Origin: Paenibacillus ottowii
Lineage (GTDB): Bacteria; Bacillota; Bacilli; Paenibacillales; Paenibacillaceae
NCBI RefSeq assembly: GCF_006874425.1
Contig: NZ_VIJZ01000004.1
Location: 124,001-188,000, forward strand
DNA length: 64,000 nucleotides
Direction of reading: 5' to 3'
A program made the position numbers and the translations under genes. Shown here piece after piece: positions 1 through 8,446 of this stretch (the stretch's first letter is position 1; every line of letters starts with the position of its first letter). Under the pieces are notes generated by a model, which made no database searches, was not told the origin of the DNA, and worked only from the letters and a program-made list of their open reading frames with translations.

Positions 1-2
1 GA

Positions 3-728
3 CAAGATTCGGATACGATTCGAGAAGTGGATGTGACATTCAAGAAGGGGCAGACTGTGGCTATTGTAGGGAAGAATGGTTCGGGTAAGTCCACACTCAT
101 GAAGCTGTTAATGCAATTGTACAAGGATTATCGTGGTACCATCCAAGTCAATGGCCGTAATGTTCTCGACTACGATCTGCAAAAAGTCCAAGAACGTATG
201 GGGGTTGTGTTTCAAGATTTTGTTCACTATGAAATGTCGGCTCGCCATAATATTGGCTTCGGCTCATTGGCTGAACTCGAGCAAGATGAGCGATTGATGG
301 ATGCAGCCAAAGTTGCAGCTATTGACCAAGTGATTGCGAATTTGCCAAACGGTCTAGATACACAACTTGGCAAATGGTTCGATGAAGGACATCAACTTTC
401 GGGCGGACAGTGGCAACGTATTGCAATTGCAAGAGCCATTTTGCGAAGTGCGGATGTATATATTCTAGACGAGCCGAGCTCGTTCTTGGATCCATTGGCT
501 GAACGAGACTTACTACAATTGTTCATGCATTTAATGAGAGACACGATAGGGATTTTCATTACACATCGTATCTCGTCAGCGCGTCTAGCCGATCAGATTT
601 TAGTCATGGAGGACGGCCGGATCATTGAGCAGGGATCGCATGCTGAATTGATACGTTTAGGTGGGGTATATGCGCAGATGTATCAAGTGCAAGCAAGTTC
701 ATTTGCAGAAGAAGTTGCGGTGAATTAG
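3..728 (+). CDS. Lantibiotic-type ABC exporter, ATPase part (5' partial)
   Basis: The reading frame is already open at the window edge, so only the C-terminal nucleotide-binding domain is present. Seen: Walker A GKNGSGKST, a Q-loop (VVFQDF), the signature LSGGQWQRIAIARA, Walker B VYILDEPSSFLD and the H-loop ITHRISS. This is the layout of exporters with a fused membrane domain followed by an ATPase, such as NisT/SpaT, which carry modified lantibiotic precursors across the membrane. The assignment to lantibiotic export rests mainly on lanC starting 16 bp downstream, the T-C order of nisin and subtilin clusters. LanA and LanB would be expected upstream, outside the window. A generic ABC exporter is the alternative. 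Confidence 0.85.
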   Translation, partial: QDSDTIREVDVTFKKGQTVAIVGKNGSGKSTLMKLLMQLYKDYRGTIQVNGRNVLDYDLQKVQERMGVVFQDFVHYEMSARHNIGFGSLAELEQDERLMDAAKVAAIDQVIANLPNGLDTQLGKWFDEGHQLSGGQWQRIAIARAILRSADVYILDEPSSFLDPLAERDLLQLFMHLMRDTIGIFITHRISSARLADQILVMEDGRIIEQGSHAELIRLGGVYAQMYQVQASSFAEEVAVN

Positions 729-744
729 AAGGAGATGATTGAGG

Positions 745-2127
745 ATGAAAGCGGCAAGTGCGGTATCGACACAATGGATCCCCTTAAGTGGGGAAGTTAG
801 GAAGCAAGTAGCACAAGTGTTGCAGGCGATTGTGCAGCGTTATAAGGATCCTGATCAGGTACGTGCCCAGATGAAGCAGGTTCCTGGGCAAGTGATTGAA
901 GGAAAACAGGTGGCACGATGGTCAGACACAAGCTTCTCGGGTGGATTTACGGGTATTTGTGTATTAATGGGACAACTGGATCAGTTATATCCTGATAACG
1001 GTTGGGATATGGTAGGGCATAGTTACCTGCAAAAGATCCAACAGGTAATCGAACAGCAAGGTATTCATACTCTATCTCTATACAGTGGGTTAGCGGGTAT
1101 TTTGCTAGGCGTTCGTGCTCTGTCACGAAAGAATACGCGCTACCAAGGCATGCTAGATACACTGGCAAGTTGGTTCGAGGAAGCTGTGTTAAATTATGTA
1201 GAGATATGCAAAAACCAGTGGAAAGAAGGGCAATTGCGTATTAGTCAGTACGATACAATCGAAGGTTTGACAGGAATTGCACGAGTTGTGTTGGCTTTCT
1301 CAGATCGACCGCAAATGAAGATTATCTGGCAACGGATTGTTGAAGTATTCCATATCTTCTGCGGGGAAAAAGATTATCAAGGACATCGAATCCCTGCTTG
1401 GCATATCCTGTCTGCGAATCAGTTCCTCGAACATGAAAAGGTGCAGTATCCAAATGGGAATTTTAACCTGGGCCTATCCCATGGTATCTCAGGACCGCTG
1501 GCTTTTCTGAGTCTATCGCAATTGCAGGGCATGACAACAGAAGCGATGCGTGCAGATCTGCGGCGGCTCACCGAGTGGATATGTCGATGGCGAGTGAGCG
1601 GTGAAGCAGGAACGTTATGGCCGGGGCGAGTCGCTGTTGAAGAGGTACTTCAGGGTGAATTGCATCCGAGCAGTATCCGAGACCCGTGGGACTCCTGGTG
1701 CTATGGGGTGCCTGGGATTGCACGATCCATCTGGCTAGCTGGGCAAGCGATGCATAATCAGGAATGGAGCGCAATTGGGTTGCAGGCGTATGTAGACATT
1801 GAGAATCGCATCCAGACCATGGGAGGACTCACCGCCTCTACCTTGTGTCACGGTATAGGAGGCCTGCTTCATATGGTTCAACGTATGTATTCGGATACGG
1901 GTCATGTGAAGCTTGGTGCGATTCGTGATGAACTAGTTGTGGCTGTGCTGGATAAGTATGCGGCAGAGTCGAAGTTTGGTTATTATGATGAATATTTTGT
2001 AAATGGCAAGTATGAGCAAGTGGATGAAGCGGGCTTTTTGACGGGTACCGCGGGCGTGGCACTTGTGCTAGCTTCTTTGCTTTGCGAGGAAAGCCCGGAT
2101 TGGGATATGGCTTTGTTGATACGATAG
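745..2127 (+). CDS. lanC: Lanthionine synthetase C-like cyclase (LanC)
   Basis: LanC enzymes are zinc proteins that add cysteine thiols to dehydro-amino acids to form the thioether rings of lantibiotics. About 460 residues, slightly longer than NisC or SpaC. Seen: the repeated GxxG-type helices of the barrel (GLSHGISG, WCYGVPG, LCHGIGG, FLTGTAG). The three zinc ligands are present: Cys near 319 (WCYG) and the Cys-His pair near 368-369 (CHG). A TTG at 739 is also in frame, but AAGGAG at 729-734 lies about 10 bases before the ATG at 745, which I prefer. It is probably co-transcribed with the exporter 16 bp upstream. No lantibiotic immunity or two-component genes follow it here. Confidence 0.93.
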   Translation: MKAASAVSTQWIPLSGEVRKQVAQVLQAIVQRYKDPDQVRAQMKQVPGQVIEGKQVARWSDTSFSGGFTGICVLMGQLDQLYPDNGWDMVGHSYLQKIQQVIEQQGIHTLSLYSGLAGILLGVRALSRKNTRYQGMLDTLASWFEEAVLNYVEICKNQWKEGQLRISQYDTIEGLTGIARVVLAFSDRPQMKIIWQRIVEVFHIFCGEKDYQGHRIPAWHILSANQFLEHEKVQYPNGNFNLGLSHGISGPLAFLSLSQLQGMTTEAMRADLRRLTEWICRWRVSGEAGTLWPGRVAVEEVLQGELHPSSIRDPWDSWCYGVPGIARSIWLAGQAMHNQEWSAIGLQAYVDIENRIQTMGGLTASTLCHGIGGLLHMVQRMYSDTGHVKLGAIRDELVVAVLDKYAAESKFGYYDEYFVNGKYEQVDEAGFLTGTAGVALVLASLLCEESPDWDMALLIR

Positions 2128-2167
2128 GTTAACACCACACCACCGGACACCGCCAGGGCTGATGACA

Positions 2168-2199
2168 AAAGGGTCCGTGAAAAAATCTTCAGACCCTTT
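2168..2199. terminator. Hairpin downstream of lanC
   Basis: AAAGGGTC and GACCCTTT form a perfect 8-bp stem with a 16-base loop, 40 bp after the lanC stop. There is no T-run on the plus strand, so it may be the end of the decayed insertion sequence rather than a true terminator. Confidence 0.35.
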
Positions 2200-2575
2200 A
2201 TGCATGTTCACAAACGATGTGATTCTTCATTGGTCTGGCTAGAGCTTCAAGCATTCGTAGAATGTTCAGGGACAACGTCGAGAAGAGGCAGTACTCTTGT
2301 ACATTACGGACATTCCTCTTATGGGTTTTCACGAGATTATGGGCTAGTATTATGGTCCCGAAAGCTCCTTCGCATTAAATACTGAGAAGGCGCATATGTG
2401 TCGCCCAAAAATATCAGCCATCCCAAAACACTTTCGCTTTCTCAGGCGTTTCCTGCTTCCATAACTTCGAAAATGAGCTCAAGTGATACGCTTTCGCCGT
2501 TTTCAGATCTTCATCCTTGAGAATCTCAGCTTGTTTTAAAAGACAAACCCTAGTTCGATGAGCGAAGAAAAATGT
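2198..2575 (-). pseudogene. Decayed transposase fragment with two in-frame stops
   Basis: One minus-strand reading frame across this stretch gives protein-like text (CLLKQAEILKDEDLKTAKAY, then SSFSKLWKQETPEKAKVFWDG, then LAHNLVKTHKRNVRN and a C-terminal tail). It is broken by TGA at 2414-2416, where Trp would fit, and TAA at 2375-2377. The first block resembles the region of ISL3-type (IS204/IS1001) transposases around AY-LKE-F. The AHNL block resembles the C-terminus of other DDE transposases. The family is therefore uncertain, and this may be a deletion fusion. It has no start and no intact catalytic domain. Confidence 0.55.
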
Positions 2576-2619
2576 GGTAGTGAATAAGACGTTTAGACTA
2601 CTAGAGAATAGTGCATATT

Positions 2620-2781
2620 TTATAGGTGTTGTAGGTAGGTTTTCAAATCATAACCACCCGTCAGACGGGGGGGTTGCTCTGAGGCTATAAGCCTCTGGTT
2701 TTCCTGCTCTTGAATATACTTTCTAATGGTTGCCTCAAACATCCACTTGGTATGTGCCATGCCATCTCTGCTTTGTGCCAC
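2620..2781 (-). pseudogene. Internally deleted IS200/IS605 TnpA remnant
   Basis: A GTG start at 2781 gives an N-terminus containing GMAHTKWM, like the AHTKW start of IS200 Y1 transposases. It then jumps directly to FEATIRKYIQEQE, which matches the C-terminal helix carrying the TnpA tail. The whole HUH and catalytic tyrosine region between them is missing, so the gene is an internal deletion with both ends kept. The plus strand around it carries small palindromes typical of IS200/IS605 ends. No accessory tnpB is visible. Confidence 0.6.
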
Positions 2782-2905
2782 AAAAACCACCTTCTCCTTT
2801 CGTTATACATAGTAGCTTGAACACTCCTATTATAACGATTGCATCAGGTGGTTTTTTGTTTCGCACGCTTTGCGTACTCAACTGGCTAAAGCCACTAAAA
2901 TTGAC
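2654..2905. repeat. IS200/IS605-like end palindromes flanking the TnpA remnant
   Basis: On the distal side of the remnant lies CCACCCGTC followed by GACGGGGGGG, an imperfect hairpin, and next to it GAGGC-TATAA-GCCTC. On the start side lies TGGCT-AA-AGCCA at 2883-2894. Subterminal hairpins of this sort are what Y1 transposases recognise in IS200/IS605 elements. The exact element borders cannot be set by eye. Confidence 0.45.
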
Positions 2906-3027
2906 CAAATTCCCTTGTAGTTGCATTTCATCTTTGAGGGCTTTTATTTTAATAGCTAACGCTGTAATATCTTCTTAAAGGAACGTCAGATATTTTTTAT
3001 TACAAGGGAAATATGGAGGGGAAATCA

Positions 3028-3282
3028 GTGAGTTACTTTTTATTAATTACTACACGAACAAACAAGTTCAATGCAGATGATATCGAAGGGCACTATGATC
3101 ATCTGGAAAAGTTGAAGAAAGAGGGGCTTCTTGAAAAGTATGGTCCATTTAGCGATGGAACGGGAGGAGCCTATTTAATAAAAGCAGCGTCACTTGAGGA
3201 GGCGACAAAGATTGGAAATTTAGATCCGCTCATTCAAAATGGCTCTTCTACATTGACAATAAAGGAATGGCTGTTGCGTTAA
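3028..3282 (+). CDS. YciI-like small protein
   Basis: Short protein of about 84 residues whose fold-defining pattern fits the YciI/YCII dimeric alpha-beta family: hydrophobic first strand (YFLLITT), an H-x-x-H/L-LKKEG helix, the GPF-DGTGG turn and a late strand before the end. YciI-like proteins have a putative His-Asp active site, but most have no proven reaction. An ATG at 3013 is in frame, yet GGAGGGG sits about 8 bases before the GTG at 3028, so I take GTG as start. It is a single gene between the insertion-sequence remnants and a convergent regulator. Confidence 0.65.
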   Translation: MSYFLLITTRTNKFNADDIEGHYDHLEKLKKEGLLEKYGPFSDGTGGAYLIKAASLEEATKIGNLDPLIQNGSSTLTIKEWLLR

Positions 3283-3343
3283 ATTCCATCTAACAAGGTC
3301 ACGACAAAAAACTAATGTATCCTTTTGGTGTTAAATGGAAAAT

Positions 3344-3387
3344 AAGGACTATGATTTTCTGAAAATGAAAAGTATGGTCCTTTTTTT
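3344..3387 (+). terminator. Rho-independent terminator after the YciI-like gene
   Basis: AAGGACTAT pairs with ATGGTCCTT (one G-T pair), followed by seven T residues. It lies between the convergent YciI-like and XRE genes. Confidence 0.75.
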
Positions 3388-3427
3388 ATTTCCCAAGAGA
3401 TTGCTCTCACAATTTTTGAGAATCTTC

Positions 3428-3766
3428 TTAGTTGATAATCTCCCGTATAACATTCCTCGCTAGACGTACCTTCTCTGGGCTCGATTTTTTGAGCATTGTA
3501 ATAATTTCTATAATATCTTCATCAGACTCCACAATTTTGGGGTCCTCACTTACATAAGAAAACAACTGAACTAAGTTTACGTCTAGTGCTTTTGCGATTT
3601 TAGCTACATTTATCAAGGAAACATTCTTTTCTCCACGTTCGATCTGCCCAATGTATGTAAAATGAAATCCGCCTTTTTCCCCAAGTGCTTCTTGCGAGAG
3701 GCCTTTTTCTTTGCGTAAAACTCTTATTCTAGCCCCAACTAGCTTTAACACTTCTTTGTCCAGCAT
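3428..3766 (-). CDS. XRE-family transcriptional regulator
   Basis: Small one-domain repressor of about 112 residues. The helix-turn-helix occupies roughly residues 10-65: RIRVLRKEKGLSQEAL, then FHFTYIGQIERGEKN and the ALDVNLVQLF helix, as in SinR or phage Cro/CI-type proteins. The C-terminal 40 residues are acidic, then basic, and may mediate oligomerisation. Upstream in-frame starts exist, but AAGGGG is placed 9 bases before the ATG at 3766. It is divergently arranged with the broken HEPN-like gene at 3917, with about 150 bp between them, so it may regulate that promoter. Target unknown. Confidence 0.8.
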   Translation of the reverse strand: MLDKEVLKLVGARIRVLRKEKGLSQEALGEKGGFHFTYIGQIERGEKNVSLINVAKIAKALDVNLVQLFSYVSEDPKIVESDEDIIEIITMLKKSSPEKVRLARNVIREIIN

Positions 3767-3916
3767 GCATCTACACCCCTTCATACTAAAAAGTGTAGAC
3801 AAGATTTTCTTTGGCAAACATGAGATTAAGAATCGTATATTTGTTATTAATTATATCTATAAGTATTATTTTAGAGTATAATAAGACTATACTTGAAATT
3901 CTCTGGAGGAATAGAT

Positions 3917-4390
3917 ATGAAAGAAGCTCTTTCTACCTGTATTCCAAGTCCCACTCAACCATCCAGACCTGTACAACACCTACATCAGTCAATAACCGAT
4001 TTCCACACGCTATCCCAATACCACATGAAACTAGCCCAAATATTGTACAAGCATAACCAACTCCAATGCTGCATTATCCTCTGCGACAGGGCGTTAACCT
4101 CCATGGTAAAAGCTCTATATATGAAAGAAACTAATAATATTTTCCCTCCGTGACTCTTGTCCATGGCGGATTTGTTGCACTTATTACATACTGACACCAA
4201 CCCAGGATTGGATATTGTTGTATTTATAGGCACCACTCAATTTCTTTCATCCCAGCTAGAAACCTCGCTCATTCAAAAGATGAAGCAGAAGGATGTGAGC
4301 AGGCTGTTGCGCAGATCCGACGACATTCTCTGCCAGTTGTCATCCCGAGTCATAACTGATTCATCCGAAACGTACCAGTCCATTTTCTAA
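3917..4390 (+). pseudogene. HEPN-like protein gene interrupted by one TGA stop
   Basis: The ATG at 3917 follows GGAGGA at 3905-3910, with a TATAAT-like hexamer at 3877-3882. The frame reads 78 codons, meets TGA at 4151-4153, and continues in the same frame for another 78 codons to TAA at 4388-4390. Both halves read as one protein: a helix with LCDRALTSMVKALY before the stop and MADLLHLLHTDTNPGLDIVVF after it, which suggests a HEPN-type helical bundle. CGA to TGA is the simplest lesion. Alternatives are a sequencing error, readthrough, or two separate short proteins. The HEPN assignment is from pattern only. Confidence 0.6.
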
Positions 4391-4490
4391 GAAGCTCCTC
4401 CATGGCAAATAAACTTGCCGATTCGCCCGGTCGTTATCCACTTTTCTACATACGATAAGAGTAAGCTTTAACGCAAGGAGGGATTTAGAT

Positions 4491-4589
4491 ATGGGTCAAG
4501 TAGGTTGCGGTGGAGCCTGGACATCCACAGGCGCGATTTTGGTATTGTTTATTTTGCTGGTGATTATCACCAAATCTTTTCTGATCTAA
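4491..4589 (+). CDS. YjcZ-family micro-protein, 32 residues
   Basis: AAGGAGGG about 8 bases before the ATG at 4491 opens a 32-residue frame: a Gly-rich head (GQVGCGGAW) and one hydrophobic helix (AILVLFILLVIIT) ending SFLI. This is the pattern of YjcZ-type proteins, tiny membrane or spore-associated proteins common in Bacillales. A strong terminator follows immediately, so it is a single-gene transcript. The specific role is unknown. Confidence 0.75.
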   Translation: MGQVGCGGAWTSTGAILVLFILLVIITKSFLI

Positions 4590-4621
4590 CGTTAGGTTTG
4601 CATCGCTCAAATTCGTAAAGC

Positions 4622-4658
4622 AGCCCTCTTTTACAACAGCGTGAGAGAGGGCTTTTTT
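4622..4658 (+). terminator. Terminator after the YjcZ-like gene
   Basis: AGCCCTCT pairs with AGAGGGCT, followed by TTTTTT. Confidence 0.85.
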
Positions 4659-4806
4659 AATGCAGATGGATGGTGGCTCTAGTATGTTGTCTGGCCCTAC
4701 AAGCATTGTTATACTTTACATAAAGGGATAATTCCCCTCAAATCTATAGCAATACGGATAGCGGAAGACGAAAAGGAAATTCGCTGACCATGATCAGGAG
4801 GATCGC

Positions 4807-5259
4807 ATGATGAACATGGCAAATAGTCCATTTCAATTTACGACAGATACGGCGACTCTTTGCCTATTTGATACGCAAGCTCTAAAGCATCGTTTGAACG
4901 ATGAACCGGATTGGTGGTCCATTGAAGCGGACGAGCTGGGGGAGTTGAATGCGGGAAATGCTGCTTTTTTGAATCTGGGAGCGGACGGGACGTATGAGGT
5001 TGTGATAACAGATCATATCGAGCAGCCTACGGTGCATCTATTTTTGAAGGTTCCCTCAGGGAATATATTTATTGGCGCAGGAGAGGAAGCGACAGGTGGC
5101 GAGTTGGAACCTGATTGTGTATGGGGAGGATCATTCCTGTCTGTGCAACCCGGGCTTTATGAATGCTTGGCAAGCAGAGGAGAAAACAACCGTATTTACC
5201 TTTCTTTTAAAAAAGGAAGCGAAGGCAGCAACAGCTTTACCAGCCTGATTCGATTGTAG
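4807..5259 (+). CDS. Hypothetical protein, DUF6386-like
   Basis: A 150-residue soluble protein with no signal peptide or membrane segment. The pattern is beta-rich: FTTDTATLCLFD, a DEPDWW motif near residue 35, several short strands and a CVWGGSF motif near 107. The DTATLC-x-D/DWW signature reminds me of DUF6386 proteins, but I cannot confirm this. GGAGGATCGC directly precedes the ATG. It stands alone on the plus strand, convergent with the secreted enzyme gene downstream. Function unknown. Proteins of this type are often found with immunity-like genes, as here, but that is only context. Confidence 0.6.
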   Translation: MMNMANSPFQFTTDTATLCLFDTQALKHRLNDEPDWWSIEADELGELNAGNAAFLNLGADGTYEVVITDHIEQPTVHLFLKVPSGNIFIGAGEEATGGELEPDCVWGGSFLSVQPGLYECLASRGENNRIYLSFKKGSEGSNSFTSLIRL

Positions 5260-5344
5260 ATTGTAGGATCAAACTGTAACGGATCAGGCAAGCCGCTTCA
5301 ACACAGGGAATCTATAATAACCGTGACTGGGAAAATGAAAAAGG

Positions 5345-6475
5345 CTATTGATACTTTACAATAATGGCGTTGCTGATTTGGCGGCCGGGGGTAGTGAGGT
5401 AAGAGCCGTTGTAGTACAATCCGCTGGAAGCACCGCCATCCAGATTCATGGCCTGATAAGCACTAGCCTGCTTCATTATCTGGGCGAGCTGCGGAATAGT
5501 CGCTCCGCTTGTAGTTAGGAGGATCAGTTTATGATCCCTCGTAATTCCAAGTGCGCTGCGGGCGCCGCCGCCTGTTAATATTTTAGGGTCCTTGAAGCCT
5601 TCAGCTTTGACATTAAGGGAAACCTGGCCGTTCGTGACCAGACGAGGTCCAGCTTGAAGAGCACCTTCGACGCTGCCTTGACTTAACTGTTGTTCAAAAG
5701 CAGAACCCGACATGAGCTTGGCTAAATGGTTAGTATCGTAGGTGAAGACGGTACGTTGATCGCCGGAGCTTTTTTTCAACATCTTGCCATGACTGACCAG
5801 ATAGCCGTAAGGCGTTTTGTAGGAGCTTTTGGTATAGGCGTCAAAGAATGTGCCATTAATAGCTACAACCGCTTGATTGCGTTTGGCGAGACGATTCAAG
5901 TCCTCCACTTTACCAAGGGTATCGCCTGCCAGTGCTACGTCCAAACTCACCTTGGGATGGAGCATGGAGATGGTGACCATCTTGGCGGAAAAGGTACGAG
6001 ATCCAATCTTAAAGTTCTTATGAGCTACCGTGATTGGGGGAGTATTTCCGGGTAGTATGCCGGTAAGTACTGGAAGTGTAACAGACGTCTTATCCTGCGT
6101 AATACGCACGGCTGAGGTTTCTTTTTGCCACAAGACTTGTAGATTTAGATGTTGGCTGACGAACTGCAAGGGTACATAGGTAGCGCCGTTATCGGTAAAA
6201 GGTGCATTTTGCATACGAACCGTTTGATCATTCACTTTAGCAGTAGCTTGTCCCATAAATAATGTAAGCCGGGTATTGCCTTGCGCTATTTCTATTTTTT
6301 TATCAGCCGGGTTTAGGTTGAGTATGATCCCTTCATAGCTGTTCAGGAGGCGAAGCGGGATGAAGGAGTGGTTGCTCTGATCCACATAAACCAGCATAGG
6401 TACTGGTGCAGCAGCGTAAATCGGGGTTACAAGTAATAGCATGGACAGAATAATAAGTGCGGTGATTCTTTTCAT
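5345..6475 (-). CDS. Secreted phosphodiester glycosidase-like protein with stalk domain
   Basis: About 376 residues. The N-terminus MKRITALIILSMLLLV is a signal peptide. Residues about 25-130 form a copper-amine-oxidase-N-type (stalk) domain (FIPLRLL, ATYVPLQFV). Residues about 150-376 form the NAGPA / DUF2233 domain, shown by INGTFFDA, GGARSALGIT and NLDGGASSGLYYNG. Family members remove GlcNAc from phosphodiester linkages, so a role in cell-surface or wall-glycopolymer turnover is likely. An upstream in-frame start at 6508 would bury the signal peptide. The ATG at 6475 is preferred, with AAGGAG 12 bases upstream. Confidence 0.85.
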   Translation of the reverse strand: MKRITALIILSMLLLVTPIYAAAPVPMLVYVDQSNHSFIPLRLLNSYEGIILNLNPADKKIEIAQGNTRLTLFMGQATAKVNDQTVRMQNAPFTDNGATYVPLQFVSQHLNLQVLWQKETSAVRITQDKTSVTLPVLTGILPGNTPPITVAHKNFKIGSRTFSAKMVTISMLHPKVSLDVALAGDTLGKVEDLNRLAKRNQAVVAINGTFFDAYTKSSYKTPYGYLVSHGKMLKKSSGDQRTVFTYDTNHLAKLMSGSAFEQQLSQGSVEGALQAGPRLVTNGQVSLNVKAEGFKDPKILTGGGARSALGITRDHKLILLTTSGATIPQLAQIMKQASAYQAMNLDGGASSGLYYNGSYLTTPGRQISNAIIVKYQ

Positions 6476-6607
6476 AAATAGATCAATCTCCTTAGGTAGT
6501 CTTAACAATTGACAAGGTGCTTGTACTTATATCGGGTTTTATCAGTTACAAATGTATGTTAAGCGAATTTTGAAGGCTCAGCTGATATAGAAACGGGGTG
6601 GCTGGAG

Positions 6608-7081
6608 ATGAGCAGGTACGAGACAAGACTTAAGGATTACCTTCGCAGAGAGCGCCCGTCTTATCGTATATTTGAAGGATTGCAGGAATTGGTGCGCAGT
6701 GTGGGGCAACTGCATAATAACAGGTTATATGTGAATGTGGCTCAATGGGATCAGGACCCTGTTCACATACCGATTTATTATTTGGATGAGCATTGGCTGG
6801 AGGAATGTGCAGAGGACGGTACAGTCGCAACGAACGAGCAGGACGAGCATATTCCCGTATGGATATCAGATCGTCAGGTTCAAACCTGGTTTGAGCTAGC
6901 GACTTTTGAGAGTATTGTAGAAGTCCTTAAGGATACTGGACAGCCAGTGACACTTCAGATGGTGATTATGGCGGTCAAATATTATGAAAAGCATGATACC
7001 TATCTGGACTATGAGGAGGTAAAAGCAGTGATAGACCTGTGGTCTGTGTTGACGAAGGTGAGAAACCACCTAACAGAATGA
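6608..7081 (+). CDS. Hypothetical protein, 157 residues
   Basis: Soluble, acidic protein without recognisable motifs. Seen: a basic N-terminus (RYETRLKDYLRRERP), a central VHIPIYYLDEHWLEEC stretch, and a C-terminal helix-rich part (VIMAVKYYEKHDTYLDYEEV). The start has GGTGGCTGGAG just upstream. It lies 9 bp before the next gene, so the two are probably one transcript, with the SMI1/KNR4 gene further downstream. Proteins of this size in such groups are often immunity proteins of contact toxins, but I cannot assign a family. Confidence 0.65.
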   Translation: MSRYETRLKDYLRRERPSYRIFEGLQELVRSVGQLHNNRLYVNVAQWDQDPVHIPIYYLDEHWLEECAEDGTVATNEQDEHIPVWISDRQVQTWFELATFESIVEVLKDTGQPVTLQMVIMAVKYYEKHDTYLDYEEVKAVIDLWSVLTKVRNHLTE

Positions 7082-7090
7082 ATAAAGCCT

Positions 7091-8446
7091 ATGGAACAAA
7101 TAAGACATACATACACTGGATGGGGGAGCGGAATGAATTGGTTGAATCATGAAATGGCAGCGCAGTGGCGACAGGCGGGAAAAAGGTATGCCGCAGATGT
7201 GAACGAGTTTGTCAGAATCGGTATGGAAAGCCAATGGCAGCAGGAGCAGCCAGAGCCGAAGCAGGATGAACGTCCTAAGCTGGCCAAAGATATTTTTCGA
7301 ATGATTCAGGAGGCAAATCAGGCTGGGGAAGTAGAGAAGTTACGTCAGGAGATTCCGGCTGCATCCTGGCCGCTTACACCGGCGTTTGAGGAGGCTTTGC
7401 AAGCCGTGAGGCCGGTGACTTTTATGAATGGAGGCAATGAAGTCGTTCTACATGCAGGCAATCCTCGGGAACGCGGAAAGATCTACATAGCGGGAAAAGA
7501 TGAAATCAGATCAATTCCCGGATTGCATCGAGTAGGTTGTTCGCCGGACGGGATTTATTTTGCGTTGGTGGATGGGCAAGGGATTCGGATTGTTCGTCAA
7601 CCGGATCGGAATCTGCAAGGGGAAGAGACAGCGTATTATCCGTGGAAGGATATACAAGCCCGTTTAAAAGCGTCTATTCCTGACTTGGAATGCTTGGCGG
7701 ATGAGGAGCATCCTGAGGATATATTAGATGAAGTAATTCCGTTTGATGATGGACAACGTCTTCTGCTGGTGTGCGGTTATGGCGTTTATTTGCTGACTGC
7801 TGATCAGGTAGATTTGGTCCATCCCCAAGCGTCTGAACGTAGAGAACTAGAACTGAAAGACACGATTGTGGATATGGCGCATGGTGCTGTGTCGAAGGAT
7901 GGACGCTGGATCGCTTATGGTAGCCAGATGAGTGAGCATTTGCTTATGGACTTAACCGATAAGACGGTGCACACATTGGAGCCAGGCTCCAGCTATCCGC
8001 ACTATGCCCTATTTTCCAAAGATGGTCTGGATGTCTGGTTCAATGCCTGTCATTTCTACAACGGTGCCACCATTCAGGTGCCGATTGCCGAAGTGGAGCA
8101 GGGGCTTGCTCAGAATAAGGAAGAATGGCCGATAATGAATGAAGAAATGCGAGTATACGCTGCCGTAGCGCTGACACAAGGATCTATTCTAGGCGATGCT
8201 TATGGATATCTTCGTCTTATTGATAGAGAGGGGCGTGAGCTTTGGCGCTATTTTGTCGGTAGTACGATTTCCGGGCTGGCAGTTACACCCGATGAAGGCA
8301 TGCTAGCGGTTGGAACGTATGGTGGTATGCTTCATTTAATTGATTTGCAGAGTGGCACCAAGGATGAATATAGCATTGGCACTGCTCCCATTCACGAGAT
8401 AGGGCGTTGGTTGTTCTGGCGTAACTATGAGCCATTGCGCTGGTAA
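7091..8446 (+). CDS. Hypothetical protein with beta-propeller-like C-terminal region
   Basis: About 451 residues (437 if the ATG at 7133, preceded by GGGGAG, is the true start). The N-terminal 110 residues are helical and charged. From about 130 onward there are repeated strand units with the spacing of a quinoprotein or WD-like propeller: GCSPDGIYFALVDGQGIRIV, AVSKDGRWIAYGSQM, LAVTPDEGMLAVGTYGGMLH. No signal peptide, so a cytosolic protein is expected. It follows the 157-residue unknown by 9 bp and precedes a SMI1/KNR4-like gene. No catalytic motif is visible. A scaffold or binding protein is a guess. Confidence 0.7.
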   Translation: MEQIRHTYTGWGSGMNWLNHEMAAQWRQAGKRYAADVNEFVRIGMESQWQQEQPEPKQDERPKLAKDIFRMIQEANQAGEVEKLRQEIPAASWPLTPAFEEALQAVRPVTFMNGGNEVVLHAGNPRERGKIYIAGKDEIRSIPGLHRVGCSPDGIYFALVDGQGIRIVRQPDRNLQGEETAYYPWKDIQARLKASIPDLECLADEEHPEDILDEVIPFDDGQRLLLVCGYGVYLLTADQVDLVHPQASERRELELKDTIVDMAHGAVSKDGRWIAYGSQMSEHLLMDLTDKTVHTLEPGSSYPHYALFSKDGLDVWFNACHFYNGATIQVPIAEVEQGLAQNKEEWPIMNEEMRVYAAVALTQGSILGDAYGYLRLIDREGRELWRYFVGSTISGLAVTPDEGMLAVGTYGGMLHLIDLQSGTKDEYSIGTAPIHEIGRWLFWRNYEPLRW

